A stretch of DNA of 64,000 nt from Thiodiazotropha sp040506775 (lineage in GTDB: Bacteria > Pseudomonadota > Gammaproteobacteria > Chromatiales > Chromatiaceae). Location of the stretch: the NCBI GenBank assembly GCA_040506775.1, contig JBEVWC010000002.1, forward strand, positions 434,001 to 498,000, in the 5' to 3' direction. The notes beneath the pieces are model-generated. The model was not told where the DNA came from. It did not search any database and was given only the letters and a program-made list of their open reading frames with translations. A program made the translations under genes and the position numbers. Shown one piece after another: positions 8,801 to 17,034 of this stretch. The first letter of the stretch is position 1. The number at the start of each line of letters is the position of its first letter.

Positions 8801-10913
8801 CCGGGTGATCTACGTATATGCCATGTTCGTGCACCATTGGAACAATCACTGGGCGAGTCTGACACCCTGGTTTCGAAAAGGTATCGAGTCGGGTTACCAG
8901 TCGGGAGATCTGCTCTATCTCGCCTACAGTGCACAGGATTGTGTGATATGGGACCCAAGCCTCGACCTGGAGACTGCCCACCGGTTGCATGCCGAGAACC
9001 TGGAAATCGTGCGAGAATGCGCCTACCAGGATTCCCTCGATTCCGGCACTCTGTTCCTGCAACTGCAACGTAACCTGCTGGGACTTACCGACTCCCCGTG
9101 CAGCCTCAGCGATGACAGTTTTGATGCAGAACAGTGTCTTGCCGGCATGCGTCAGCGGCAGTTCATGACCGGAATCGCCAATTACCATATCTATCATGCC
9201 GAGATCTGCCTGCTGTATGGTGATCATGACGGAGCCCTCCAGCATGTTCGCGAACAGGATGCATTGATCAAGTCGGCGATGTCACTGCCACAACTTGTGC
9301 GCTTCTATATCGTGGCCTTTCTTACCCTCGCCACCCATTACCCGAACATGGTGCCGGCGCAACAGCTGGAAACCCGCGCACGCCTGCAGCAGGATCTCGC
9401 CCGTATGACCCGCTGGGCGGAGAATTGCGAAGCCAATTTCCGGCATCTCCAGTACCTGATGGAGGCGGAGCTCCAACGCCTGGATGGTGCTCGCGAGATT
9501 GCATTGGAGCGCTACGACGCCGCGATCGACGCGGCACGCAACAGTGGGTTTCTCCGCGACGAGGCCACGGCCTGCGAGCGCGCTGCCGGACACCTGTTAA
9601 CACTGGGGCGTCAGCGGGCCGCCGAGGGTTATCTGCGCGGGGCACACCATCTCTACGATCGCTGGGGCGCCCGACGGAAAGTGATTCTAATGGAACAGGA
9701 ATATCCTGTGTTGCAGGAGATTGCTACCGGTGGGGATAAGGCCGAAACCCTGTTGGCGGACTCTGATCTGGATCTGGCCTCCGTAATGAAGGCTTCCAGG
9801 GAAATCTCCGGTGAGATTGTTCTCGACCGACTTTTGACGACCACCATAGGCATACTGCTGGAAAACGCGGGAGGTCAATGGGGTTGCCTGATTGCGCGCA
9901 GAGACGATCGACTCAAGGTTGAGGTCGCCAAACTCCCTGAAGGTGAACGACCTGGCAACGATGTGCCGACTCACTCCCTGGTGCCGGATGGGCAGGGCCA
10001 TCGCATCCCGCTGCCCGTAACTTTGATCAGTCAGGTGCTCTACAGCGGTGAAGCGGTGGTGCTACACGATGCTGCGGTTGATGGTCAGTTCAAGCATGAC
10101 CCCTACATTCTCAGGTTCAAACCCGTGTCTGTACTCTGCGTGCCCCTGCGCAGGGAAAGGTTCGAAGGCATCCTTTACATGGAAAACAACCTAGCCAAAG
10201 GGGTCTTCACAGAAGCACGGGTGGAGGTAATCCGACTATTGGCCGCTCAGGCTTCAGTCGCCATCGAGAATGCAAGACTTTACGAGCAGGTACAGGACTA
10301 CTCCCACACCCTGGAACAGAAGGTGGTCGAACGGACCGCGCGGCTCGAACAACTCAACCAGGAACTGCAGGGTCTCGCCGACCGAGACGGATTGACCGGG
10401 GTCGCGAACCGACGTCGTGCGGACAGCTATCTCGAGGAAGTCTGGACACGCCTGCGACGCGAGAAGCAGCCACTCTCTGCGATCATGCTGGATGTCGACC
10501 ACTTCAAGGCGTTCAACGACACCTATGGCCACCAGGCCGGTGATGACTGTCTGGTGGCGGTGGCGGAAGCCGTCTATGCACAGTTGATGAGACCTACCGA
10601 TCTGGTTGCCCGTTATGGGGGTGAGGAGTTCATCCTGATCCTGCCTAATACCGATCGTGACGGCGTGGCCCATTTGGGTGAAAAGGTTCGCCATGCTGTG
10701 GAGTCACTGGGCATCCAACATGCGCACTCGTCAGCGGGGGCTGTTGTCACCATCAGCGCCGGTACCGCCACCATGATTCCCGGAGTGGTGGGATCGACGG
10801 AACAACTGCTTCGCGAGGCGGACATCGCGCTTTACCGGGCGAAACGCATGGGGCGAAACCAGGTGCATTCAGCACCGGAGGTCAAGACGGATACGCAGAA
10901 CGGTCAAGTTTAA
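5829..10913 (+). CDS. Pseudokinase-AAA/STAND-GAF-GGDEF signalling protein (diguanylate cyclase)
   Basis: This 1694-residue cytoplasmic protein starts with GTG. Residues about 1-270 have a Ser/Thr-kinase fold with lost catalytic residues: the beta3 Lys is Glu38 (LAVETL), the HRD/HKD Asp is Ala134 (HKALTPRH) and the DFG motif reads GFN near 153. Residues 285-560 are an AAA/STAND ATPase with Walker A GYSGVGKS (335-342) and Walker B FLDD (465-466). A long helical repeat region follows, then a GAF domain (about 1317-1487), a coiled coil and a GGDEF domain with GGEEF at 1597-1601. The RxxD inhibitory-site motif (RPTD) is also present. The known family has kinase, ATPase and GAF ahead of a histidine kinase; here a diguanylate cyclase replaces it. 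It begins 29 bases after the MBL-like gene. Confidence 0.9.
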   Translation: MTELNLPGFEIGETLYRTSGRLVLRALRLADGAELAVETLDAEYPDRQQVAGMRREWHIAQRLTEVEGVRQVYDLLPHGSGNLALVSELFEDTLDAHLTRAGGEGLPLAEALEIALQLARALGGIHSRDIVHKALTPRHVLFKPHEGVIGLAGFNIASELDQERQAVQMSRHLEGPLPYISPEQTGRMNRDLDYRSDYYSLGVLLFELLTGTRPFQANDLLEWVYGHISCLPPEPHVIAPTVPEAVSAIVLKLLSKNPESRYQSTEGLVHDLIHCADRLAAGRVIEPFALGEKDVLQKFLVPQNLYGRERELQELLGLFDVVATTGESRFCLVHGYSGVGKSALVNEIDRPLVRKRGFLVQGKFEQYQHSEAYTALATAFRGLVQQVLAEVDSRLLHWRRKLLDALAPNAILVMNLVPELELIIGPQPAVAELPPAEARNRLHIVLVNFLRVFAGEGHPVVLFLDDLQWSDAPTLDLLRRLVTSRDLTHLLLIGAYRSNEVSAGHPLRLLLDDLQVQNRVRQLPVGPLDRDSVAHLVADTLNRDVGETRPLSDMLFDKAQGNPFFTNELLRQLYKEGVIRADQASGYWDWDLDAVRWSGVSNDVIAFMVDNLRRFHPATQQTLQLAACIGNTFDLHTLSAIYERSVAETAAALLPALKQHTVLPLNSDYRLVGEGAESLAFNPLYRFQHDRVQQAAYALIDFQRISAVHLSVGRLMLQHAGNRVAEERLIDIVGHLNEGRSLIDRAEERLQLAELNLRAGVRARRSSAYESAYTYLQVADELLPGEPWHSLPALMRSLAEETQLCAYLTGRTDAAEYWIGVLLEHARTDLERSDILAIRTRQYATLGRMQESIESAIQGLALLGVTITDHPSLEDILEERRLVDANIRGRRIAELVDAPPVEDPATLAAMRLLMEIFAAAFLSGSGNLFPFLVLKAVNLSLRSGNCPESAFVYAAYGMLLCGEMDEPALGYEYAQLGLAINERYDDLALRARVIYVYAMFVHHWNNHWASLTPWFRKGIESGYQSGDLLYLAYSAQDCVIWDPSLDLETAHRLHAENLEIVRECAYQDSLDSGTLFLQLQRNLLGLTDSPCSLSDDSFDAEQCLAGMRQRQFMTGIANYHIYHAEICLLYGDHDGALQHVREQDALIKSAMSLPQLVRFYIVAFLTLATHYPNMVPAQQLETRARLQQDLARMTRWAENCEANFRHLQYLMEAELQRLDGAREIALERYDAAIDAARNSGFLRDEATACERAAGHLLTLGRQRAAEGYLRGAHHLYDRWGARRKVILMEQEYPVLQEIATGGDKAETLLADSDLDLASVMKASREISGEIVLDRLLTTTIGILLENAGGQWGCLIARRDDRLKVEVAKLPEGERPGNDVPTHSLVPDGQGHRIPLPVTLISQVLYSGEAVVLHDAAVDGQFKHDPYILRFKPVSVLCVPLRRERFEGILYMENNLAKGVFTEARVEVIRLLAAQASVAIENARLYEQVQDYSHTLEQKVVERTARLEQLNQELQGLADRDGLTGVANRRRADSYLEEVWTRLRREKQPLSAIMLDVDHFKAFNDTYGHQAGDDCLVAVAEAVYAQLMRPTDLVARYGGEEFILILPNTDRDGVAHLGEKVRHAVESLGIQHAHSSAGAVVTISAGTATMIPGVVGSTEQLLREADIALYRAKRMGRNQVHSAPEVKTDTQNGQV

Positions 10914-10918
10914 TCGCC

Positions 10919-10935
10919 GATGCCTTCAAGGCATC
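10919..10935 (+). terminator. Short hairpin between the cyclase and beta-helix genes
   Basis: A perfect 8-base inverted repeat (GATGCCTT / AAGGCATC) around a single central base lies six bases after the cyclase stop. Without a T-run it is at best an attenuator or an RNA-stabilising element that lowers expression of the downstream gene. Confidence 0.3.
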
Positions 10936-10963
10936 ACCGTGGACACGAAATCAGGAGGACTGA

Positions 10964-12688
10964 ATGACCCAGTCAAAATGGAACCCCCGGGCGGACAGCA
11001 GCGTATGGAATACTCCCGAAAACTGGACCCCGTGCGGTGTTCCTTCGGAAGATGCCTGCTTCAGCACAGCCACACAGACCCTTGTATCCTTCTCGGTGAC
11101 CAGTGAGGCAGAGGTCGGTGAAATCAGCTTCGCCGAGGACGCACCGGCTTATACACTGGCCTTCGGACCTTCCACCACACCGGCATTGAGCGTGACCGGT
11201 AGCGGAGTCTCCAACCGTTCCGGAAAGCTTCAAAGCTTCATCGTCGCGGCCACCAGCAGCGGATATCACCAGCCGCAACTCAGGTTTACCCATACTGCAT
11301 CCGCGGGAGGGGACGACATTCACTACTGTGCAGGACCCGTCAGCGAATCCGGATACGGGGGTGGTGTGATCAGCTTTTGCGACCAATCCTCGGCGGGCAG
11401 CGCGTCGTTCAAGGCCTGGACCGGAGCCGCGGCCCCTCCCGAACACAACACGGTGGGCGGCGAAATCAGTTTTTCCGATGCCTCAACCGCGGACCGGGCA
11501 CGATTCATGATCTACGGCAGCCTGGGCGCGGACGGGGATACCTTTGGCAACGTGGTCTTTCATGACAATGCCACGGCATCCCAGGCCAACTTCACCAACG
11601 TGGGTGGTACCGTCTCAGGTGGTGACGGAGGCAATACCCAGTTTTATGGTTGCTCAAGCGCAGGCTCGGCCACGTTCTACAATTGGGGTGGCAGCCATGC
11701 CAAGGCGAACGGAGGCGATGTGGCGTTCGATGCCACAGCAAATGGCAATAACGGGTACTTTTACAACTATGCAGCAAAGGCGGCGGATGCCTACGGTGGC
11801 GTCACCAGTTTCAACAACAATCCCCCGCACACGACTCCGGGCGGCGCCTCGGCCGGCCAGGGCATGTATTTCAACTTCGGTGCCCGCAAAGGCGAACAGG
11901 GCGGGGGAGGGCATATGGAGTTCTCCGCGAAATACGGCTCACCCACAGCCGCAGACGCCACCATCGTCAACTTTGGCAGTACCATCGAACAGAAGTCGAG
12001 TGCCGGGCATACCCTTTTTTCCGTCAATCTTCCCTGCAGCTACATGCCGAGTGCCGGTAAGGCGAGAATCTATAACCACGCCGCGATCAGTGAAGGCGGG
12101 GCCGCCGGTTTCACGGAGTTCTCGGTATACGGCGCTGACACCCCTCATAGCGAGGCGCCCAACGCCGGGAATGCTGTGCTGATGAATCTGGGAGGGGATG
12201 CAAAGGGTATAGCGGGCGGCTATACGGTATTTTCGGCTACCTCCAGCGCCGGCCAAGCCACCCTGATCGCCTATGGCGGTACAAATGGGGGGGCAGGCGG
12301 GCGTATCCTCTTCTATGATCAAGCTTCCGGAGGTACCTCACGGGTACAGCTGTTTGGCAATGCGGTACTCGATATCAGTGCCCATACGGCAGGACTCAGT
12401 ATCGGTGCACTTGATTTGAGCGGGGGGATCATCAGTGCAAGGCTGGGTAGCGACACCACCACATTGAACGTGACGGGTGAGATGACGCTGCATACCAATC
12501 AGGTGACATTCCAGTTCCGGGTTTCTGAAGACAGGGGGTTTGTGTTCAACAGGGCCTACACAGTGCTCAGCTGTGCCAATACACCCCGAATCAGCGTAGA
12601 ACAATTCTCGGGAAACAGCATCGAAGGCATACCACCGACATTTTCAATACTCGGCAATGACCTCCAGGTGACATACAAAAAGACCTGA
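10964..12688 (+). CDS. Repeat-rich beta-helix-like protein
   Basis: The start is supported by an AGGAGG ribosome site six bases upstream. The 574-residue product opens with KWNPRADSSVWNTPENWTPCGVPS, resembling modules at the start of autotransporter passengers, and then shows many 30-45-residue units with the pattern GGxxxFxxxSSAGxAxxxNxGG. Such Gly/Ser/Thr-rich repeats typically form a right-handed beta-helix. No signal peptide and no C-terminal beta-barrel are visible, so export by the type V route is not supported. The gene follows the GGDEF protein by 50 bases and may be cotranscribed with it. Function is unknown; an adhesin-like or cargo role is only a guess. Confidence 0.65.
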   Translation: MTQSKWNPRADSSVWNTPENWTPCGVPSEDACFSTATQTLVSFSVTSEAEVGEISFAEDAPAYTLAFGPSTTPALSVTGSGVSNRSGKLQSFIVAATSSGYHQPQLRFTHTASAGGDDIHYCAGPVSESGYGGGVISFCDQSSAGSASFKAWTGAAAPPEHNTVGGEISFSDASTADRARFMIYGSLGADGDTFGNVVFHDNATASQANFTNVGGTVSGGDGGNTQFYGCSSAGSATFYNWGGSHAKANGGDVAFDATANGNNGYFYNYAAKAADAYGGVTSFNNNPPHTTPGGASAGQGMYFNFGARKGEQGGGGHMEFSAKYGSPTAADATIVNFGSTIEQKSSAGHTLFSVNLPCSYMPSAGKARIYNHAAISEGGAAGFTEFSVYGADTPHSEAPNAGNAVLMNLGGDAKGIAGGYTVFSATSSAGQATLIAYGGTNGGAGGRILFYDQASGGTSRVQLFGNAVLDISAHTAGLSIGALDLSGGIISARLGSDTTTLNVTGEMTLHTNQVTFQFRVSEDRGFVFNRAYTVLSCANTPRISVEQFSGNSIEGIPPTFSILGNDLQVTYKKT

Positions 12689-12968
12689 CAGACGGCTGAA
12701 TTCAAGCACGGAGAATGGATTCCGGTGGCGAAACCCGCCCCAAGAGTCTCATTAACCCCCGGCAGCATACGCCCTAGAAGAATTTTTTCCTGTCCCTCAG
12801 TGGGTTACGCAACTTGCAACAGCAGCTGAAGTGATCGATACAGATCAGTGAATAGGTATTCGATCCGGCTTCCCGGCGGGGATCGGTAAGCCTGTTCGTG
12901 ATCACATTCGATGACCCGGTTCGTACCATGGCACCCTGAATTACCGATCGAATGGATATTCCAGTGCT

Positions 12969-12976
12969 GGTATACT
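12969..12976 (+). promoter_or_regulatory. Candidate extended -10 promoter for the SulP gene
   Basis: TGGTATACT, an extended -10 element, lies about 35 bases before the preferred SulP start at 13012; no clear -35 box is visible. If correct, transcription starts near 12983, which excludes the upstream in-frame ATG at 12952. The rest of the 12689-13011 gap holds nothing recognisable. Confidence 0.35.
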
Positions 12977-13011
12977 TCGCCGCTTTTTGCGGAACGCAGT
13001 GCGAGGTATCC

Positions 13012-14568
13012 ATGTTTCAGCTGACTTGCCCGGGAAAGCAGTGTGTCAAAAATGACGTACTCTCTGGTCTGACCGTCGCCTTGGCCCTGGTGCCTGAAGC
13101 CGTGGCCTTCGCCTTCGTTGCCGGTGTGGCGCCCCTGGTCGGTCTGCACGCCGCTTTCATGATGGGTATCATCACGGCACTCATCGGCGGCCGACCGGGC
13201 ATGATCTCGGGGGCGACCGGGGCCATGGCAGTGGTCATGGTTGCCCTGGTTGCCGAGCATGGCGTCGAATACCTGTTTGCCGCTGTGTTGCTGGCGGGAG
13301 CCTTGCAGATTGGCGCCGGTATCCTGCGTCTTGGAAAGTTCATTCGCATGGTCCCGCATCCTGTCATGCTTGGATTCGTAAACGGTTTGGCGATCGTCAT
13401 CTTTCTTGCTCAATTGAAGCAATTCCAGATTCCCGGTGAAGGGGGTGAGATGATCTGGCTGAGCGGGATTCCGCTCTGGACCCTGTTGGGCCTGGTGGCG
13501 CTCACCATGTCGATCATCCATTTTCTGCCCAAGCTGACCTCTGCCATACCCGCATCGCTGGTGGCGATTGTCAGCGTGACCCTACTGGTCATCGGTCTCG
13601 ATCTGGACACCCGTAACGTTCAGGATGTCCTGCGTGACTTGTCGGGTGATCCTTCTGCCACCATCGCCGGAGGCTTACCTGTTTTCCATATTCCCGCAGT
13701 ACCCCTGACCCTGGATACGCTGCGGATCGTGCTGCCCTATGCCGTGATCCTGGCCGGAGTAGGGTTGATTGAGTCACTGCTGACCCTGAGCCTGATCGAT
13801 GAGCTGACTGAAACCCGGGGGCGTGGTAACAAGGAGTGCATCGGCCAGGGAGTCGGTAACGCGGTCAACGGATTGTTCGGTGGAATGGGTGGGTGCGCCA
13901 TGATTGGCCAGAGCATGATCAACATCAACTCTGGAGGCTGGGGACGCTTGTCCGGTGTCAGTGCAGCGCTGTTTCTGCTGATGTTCATCCTGGTGGGGTC
14001 GAGTCTCATCGAAATGATACCGGTAGCCGCTCTGGTGGGTGTGATGTTCATGGTTGTGCTGGGAACCTTCGAATGGGCCAGCTTTCGTCTGTTGGGGCGG
14101 ATCCCCCTGCCGGATACCATTGTCGGGATTCTGGTTGCCGTGGTCACGGTATTGAGCGATCTGGCCATCGCGGTCATCGTGGGCGTGGTGGTATCCGCCC
14201 TGGTGTTTGCCTGGGAACACGCAAAACACATGGCCGCCGAGACACGCATCGATCAATACGGCATCAAGTACTACCATCTGAGAGGACCCCTGTTTTTCGG
14301 ATCCGTGCGAACCTTCGCCGACATCTTCGATCCGAAGAACGATCCCCAGGAGATCATCGTCGACTTCGCCAACACCCGGGTCTACGACCACTCGGGGCTT
14401 GAGGCCATTGACGCTTTGGCGGATCGCTACATGCGCGCGCAGAAAACCCTGCATATCCGCCATCTCAGCCAGGAGTGTCAGAATCTGCTGGTCAAGGCCG
14501 GTGACCTGGTGGAAGTGAATATGATGGAGGACCCGGTATACCGGGTGGCGGATGATCGGGTTGCTTGA
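13012..14568 (+). CDS. SulP family anion transporter with STAS domain
   Basis: The start at 13012 has a GAGGT ribosome site at proper distance; an in-frame ATG 20 codons upstream is less likely. The product (518 residues) opens DVLSGLTVALALVPEAVAFAFVAGV, the first transmembrane segment of SulP/SLC26 transporters, and has ten or more further hydrophobic segments, including a Gly-rich GFVNGLAIVIF helix. A C-terminal STAS domain (about 410-515) contains VDFANTRVYDHSGLEAID, the conserved loop that carries the regulatory Ser. SulP proteins move sulfate, bicarbonate or other anions across the inner membrane. The ion is not readable from sequence. The gene stands alone. Confidence 0.9.
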   Translation: MFQLTCPGKQCVKNDVLSGLTVALALVPEAVAFAFVAGVAPLVGLHAAFMMGIITALIGGRPGMISGATGAMAVVMVALVAEHGVEYLFAAVLLAGALQIGAGILRLGKFIRMVPHPVMLGFVNGLAIVIFLAQLKQFQIPGEGGEMIWLSGIPLWTLLGLVALTMSIIHFLPKLTSAIPASLVAIVSVTLLVIGLDLDTRNVQDVLRDLSGDPSATIAGGLPVFHIPAVPLTLDTLRIVLPYAVILAGVGLIESLLTLSLIDELTETRGRGNKECIGQGVGNAVNGLFGGMGGCAMIGQSMININSGGWGRLSGVSAALFLLMFILVGSSLIEMIPVAALVGVMFMVVLGTFEWASFRLLGRIPLPDTIVGILVAVVTVLSDLAIAVIVGVVVSALVFAWEHAKHMAAETRIDQYGIKYYHLRGPLFFGSVRTFADIFDPKNDPQEIIVDFANTRVYDHSGLEAIDALADRYMRAQKTLHIRHLSQECQNLLVKAGDLVEVNMMEDPVYRVADDRVA

Positions 14569-14710
14569 TGACCAGGTAGCGCGAACTGCAGGTAATTGAA
14601 GAGACACAGTCCCGGCCTGAGACACACAAATCATCGATAGTCGATCAAGGTGTGAAGACCGGTGATATACTCATCGTTGTTCCCTCACCCAGCTACTGAG
14701 GTGGTTTGGC

Positions 14711-15682
14711 ATGGTGTCCAGATCGATGCCTGCGATCTTGCTTGCGATATCCCTGACCTATATCGAGGGGGTGTTCGCATACACACAAGACGAGATCAAT
14801 CGCATACGTGATGTAATTGCCGATTCAGAAAGGGGATCCAATACAGGCGCCGGTTATGCCCAGTTAGTGGGATTCGTGACCGACCCTGATGTGACGGGCA
14901 TTACACTGTATGGCGACGAAGAACCTGAGAATCGGTTCGATATCTATAAATTCCCCTTACTGCTCAATAACGGTTCCATCGAATCCTGGGATTATTATTT
15001 TCGTGGTGGATTGAATTACGCCACGTTTGAATCCGACAATATCCTGGTTGGCCTTCCATCTTCCGATAATCTGGATACGAAATATACCGCCTACAGTGGT
15101 GCGCTGGGCCTGGTTCTTAAGCGGCCCATTTCGCAAAACTGGAATTTTGCGATGGGGCTCGATGTTGGGTTGGCCCGCTTTGAAAACGACTCCGACTACA
15201 AGGGTTTGATCGAGGAACTTGCGCCATTTGTTGACAATCTGATGTTCAACTGGTCAACCAATGCCCGTCTGGGGAGCCTCGTTGCCGGTCTGGAATACCG
15301 ACAGGATTACGGAAATCTCGATCTGGCGAGCAGTGTGCACTACATCCACAGTTACATCTCGAGTTTTGCTGAATCGGGTGATTTTGTCGGTTTCAAGGAA
15401 AATACGGATACCTTGCACCTGGCCGCAGACCTGCATCAACCACTGGGATTGATAGGAGAGAACTTTCCCATCTCCGGCATTGTCCACCTGGGCAATATCA
15501 CATTCATGGGTGACAACCGTGATGCCCTGGGTTTCAGTTCTCTCTGGAGCTTTGGCTATGCCTTGCAACTGGCCATCGACAACACAGACCGGGAGGCCCA
15601 ATCACTCAAGCTCGGATTGAACTACCTCAAAGGTGATAACCAGTACCATGGTTATGAAATCGTGTTCGGCTTCCACTACTGA
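14711..15682 (+). CDS. Outer-membrane beta-barrel protein (solitary autotransporter-barrel type)
   Basis: This 323-residue protein begins with a signal peptide (basic start, hydrophobic AILLAISLTYIEGVFA, likely cleavage before YTQDE). The rest alternates polar and hydrophobic residues with regularly spaced aromatic residues, as in beta strands, and ends in FGFHY, a C-terminal aromatic signature for BAM-dependent insertion. It resembles the family of solitary outer-membrane autotransporter-like barrels without a passenger. The function is unknown. It stands alone; an AGGTGG stretch 12 bases before the ATG may act as ribosome site. Confidence 0.65.
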   Translation: MVSRSMPAILLAISLTYIEGVFAYTQDEINRIRDVIADSERGSNTGAGYAQLVGFVTDPDVTGITLYGDEEPENRFDIYKFPLLLNNGSIESWDYYFRGGLNYATFESDNILVGLPSSDNLDTKYTAYSGALGLVLKRPISQNWNFAMGLDVGLARFENDSDYKGLIEELAPFVDNLMFNWSTNARLGSLVAGLEYRQDYGNLDLASSVHYIHSYISSFAESGDFVGFKENTDTLHLAADLHQPLGLIGENFPISGIVHLGNITFMGDNRDALGFSSLWSFGYALQLAIDNTDREAQSLKLGLNYLKGDNQYHGYEIVFGFHY

Positions 15683-15717
15683 ATTAACGCATACAAATCT
15701 GTGTGGTTGATTAAAAA

Positions 15718-16329
15718 TCAACTTCGTTGCTGGGTGAATACCGGCGTCAACTGCGTCAACACCGTTTTCGCCAAACCCATTTTCTCCTCCGTACTCTTCT
15801 CCTGGGCCACCGGGCCGTCAACAAACAAACACGCCAATCCATGCACCGTGGACCACGCCAGAAGTTCCTGGGGACTGAAGTCGCAGGGATCCTCGTCTGC
15901 GATGGTCTTCAGGAATCCTTCCTGCAGATAACCGGCCAGTCGCTGTGTCGCCGCAAGGTAGTCAGGATCCCCTGAGTAGATCATCTCCTCACGCCACATG
16001 GCACGAAAAAAAGCCGGTTTGGTGAGGGCAAAATGCACATAGGCCATGCACACCGCCTGCAGTGCATCCTCGCCCGATTCCTGGGCCTTCAACATGGACG
16101 CCTCCATGGAGTCCGCGAGTTGATTCAACGCACGGGTCGCGAAAACCGTCAAAAGTGAACGTTTATCTGCATAGTGGCGAAAAGCCGAAGCAGGGGAGAC
16201 ACCGATGCGCTTTGCGCAACCTCGCAGGGTGACGGCTTCAATGCCGAATTGTGTGGCGATTTCATCCACCGCGTCGAGTAGGGACTCTGCCAGATGACCG
16301 TGATGGTAGTGACTGTTGCTCTTTTTCAT
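15718..16329 (-). CDS. TetR/AcrR family transcriptional regulator
   Basis: The 203-residue product has an N-terminal TetR DNA-binding domain: LLDAVDEIATQFGIEAVTLRGCAKRIGV followed by SPASAFRHYADKRSLL, the recognition helix and tyrosine hinge. The C-terminal ligand domain (LQAVCMAYVHFALTKPAFFRAMW) resembles the WHG/TetR_C_33 type. The protein probably binds as a dimer to repeated sites in the divergent promoter region, repressing itself and possibly the DUF2852 gene until a ligand binds. The ligand is unknown. Confidence 0.9.
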   Translation of the reverse strand: MKKSNSHYHHGHLAESLLDAVDEIATQFGIEAVTLRGCAKRIGVSPASAFRHYADKRSLLTVFATRALNQLADSMEASMLKAQESGEDALQAVCMAYVHFALTKPAFFRAMWREEMIYSGDPDYLAATQRLAGYLQEGFLKTIADEDPCDFSPQELLAWSTVHGLACLFVDGPVAQEKSTEEKMGLAKTVLTQLTPVFTQQRS

Positions 16330-16351
16330 TCTTTAAGTTTTAGCACTAAAA

Positions 16352-16366
16352 GTTATCGCTGTTAAC
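16352..16366. promoter_or_regulatory. Candidate TetR operator, copy 1
   Basis: GTTATCGCTGTTAAC lies 23 bases before the tetR start and matches the second copy at 16417-16431 in 12 of 15 positions. Its placement suggests autorepression. Confidence 0.5.
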
Positions 16367-16416
16367 ATTTTTTCTCGGAATCCTTGAAATGCCGCCTGAA
16401 ATCAACTAAATTGTAA

Positions 16417-16431
16417 GTTAACAGTGTTAAC
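16417..16431. promoter_or_regulatory. Candidate TetR operator, copy 2
   Basis: GTTAACAGTGTTAAC is a near-perfect dyad built of two GTTAAC palindromes separated by three bases. It lies between the divergent TetR and DUF2852 genes, as expected for a shared operator. Confidence 0.5.
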
Positions 16432-16494
16432 ATATGAGCATCAAATATGTCATATGGCACTGAAATACCTGTAATTATTTGGAGGATAACGTCG

Positions 16495-16938
16495 ATGTGT
16501 TCATCAGACTATTCAACGGCGGATCGTTCGCGTGGAGAGTACTTCAACGGTCGCATGGGAAACTGCCGTGGTCACTGGAGCGGCGCAAATCTGGTCGCAA
16601 TGGTGTTGGGTTTCGTCATCTTTCCACCCTTGGGATTCGCCGTGTTGGTGTGGACAATTCTCGGTCACCCGATTCAGGAGCTCCCTGGCTGGGTGCGTGA
16701 CAAATGGCAGCAATTTTTTGGTAACCGTCGTTCCGAGGTCTACCGGGATAGTGAAAACACCATTTTCAATGAATTCCAACAGACACAACACGACCGCATC
16801 CGTGAAATCAAGGAGGAGATCAAGAAGCGGGCGGAGGCATTCAAAGCATTTCGATTCGATGCGAAACGTCGCAAGGACCAGGCTGAATTCGACGAGTTCA
16901 TGGCCCGCAAACCCTCAACCAGCGACGACGAGGGATGA
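16495..16938 (+). CDS. DUF2852 domain-containing membrane protein
   Basis: The start at 16495 is chosen because GGAGG lies at 16481-16485; an in-frame ATG at 16447 has no ribosome site. The 147-residue protein has one hydrophobic segment (ANLVAMVLGFVIFPPLGFAVLVWTI in two halves around PP), the hallmark of DUF2852, then a highly charged helical C-terminus rich in Lys, Arg and Glu that probably forms a cytoplasmic coiled coil. Function unknown. It is divergent from the TetR gene and is the likely regulated target. Confidence 0.7.
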   Translation: MCSSDYSTADRSRGEYFNGRMGNCRGHWSGANLVAMVLGFVIFPPLGFAVLVWTILGHPIQELPGWVRDKWQQFFGNRRSEVYRDSENTIFNEFQQTQHDRIREIKEEIKKRAEAFKAFRFDAKRRKDQAEFDEFMARKPSTSDDEG

Positions 16939-16979
16939 TCGGCCGGCATCTGATACATCCTTGTTGATCAACATAACGG

Positions 16980-17003
16980 AAATCCCGGCATATGCCGGGA
17001 TTT
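16980..17003. terminator. Rho-independent terminator-like hairpin
   Basis: AAATCCCGGCA / TGCCGGGATTT forms a perfect 11-base stem around TA, followed within 10 bases by a T-rich stretch. It ends the DUF2852 transcript and can also serve the convergent binding-protein operon. Confidence 0.7.
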
Positions 17004-17034
17004 CAATATCTCTTTTTATTCGATCAGGGGTTGT

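Noticed and set aside
13774..14634. 286-residue reverse frame opposite SulP
   Set aside because: His- and Gln-rich antisense product over a clear transporter gene; typical shadow.
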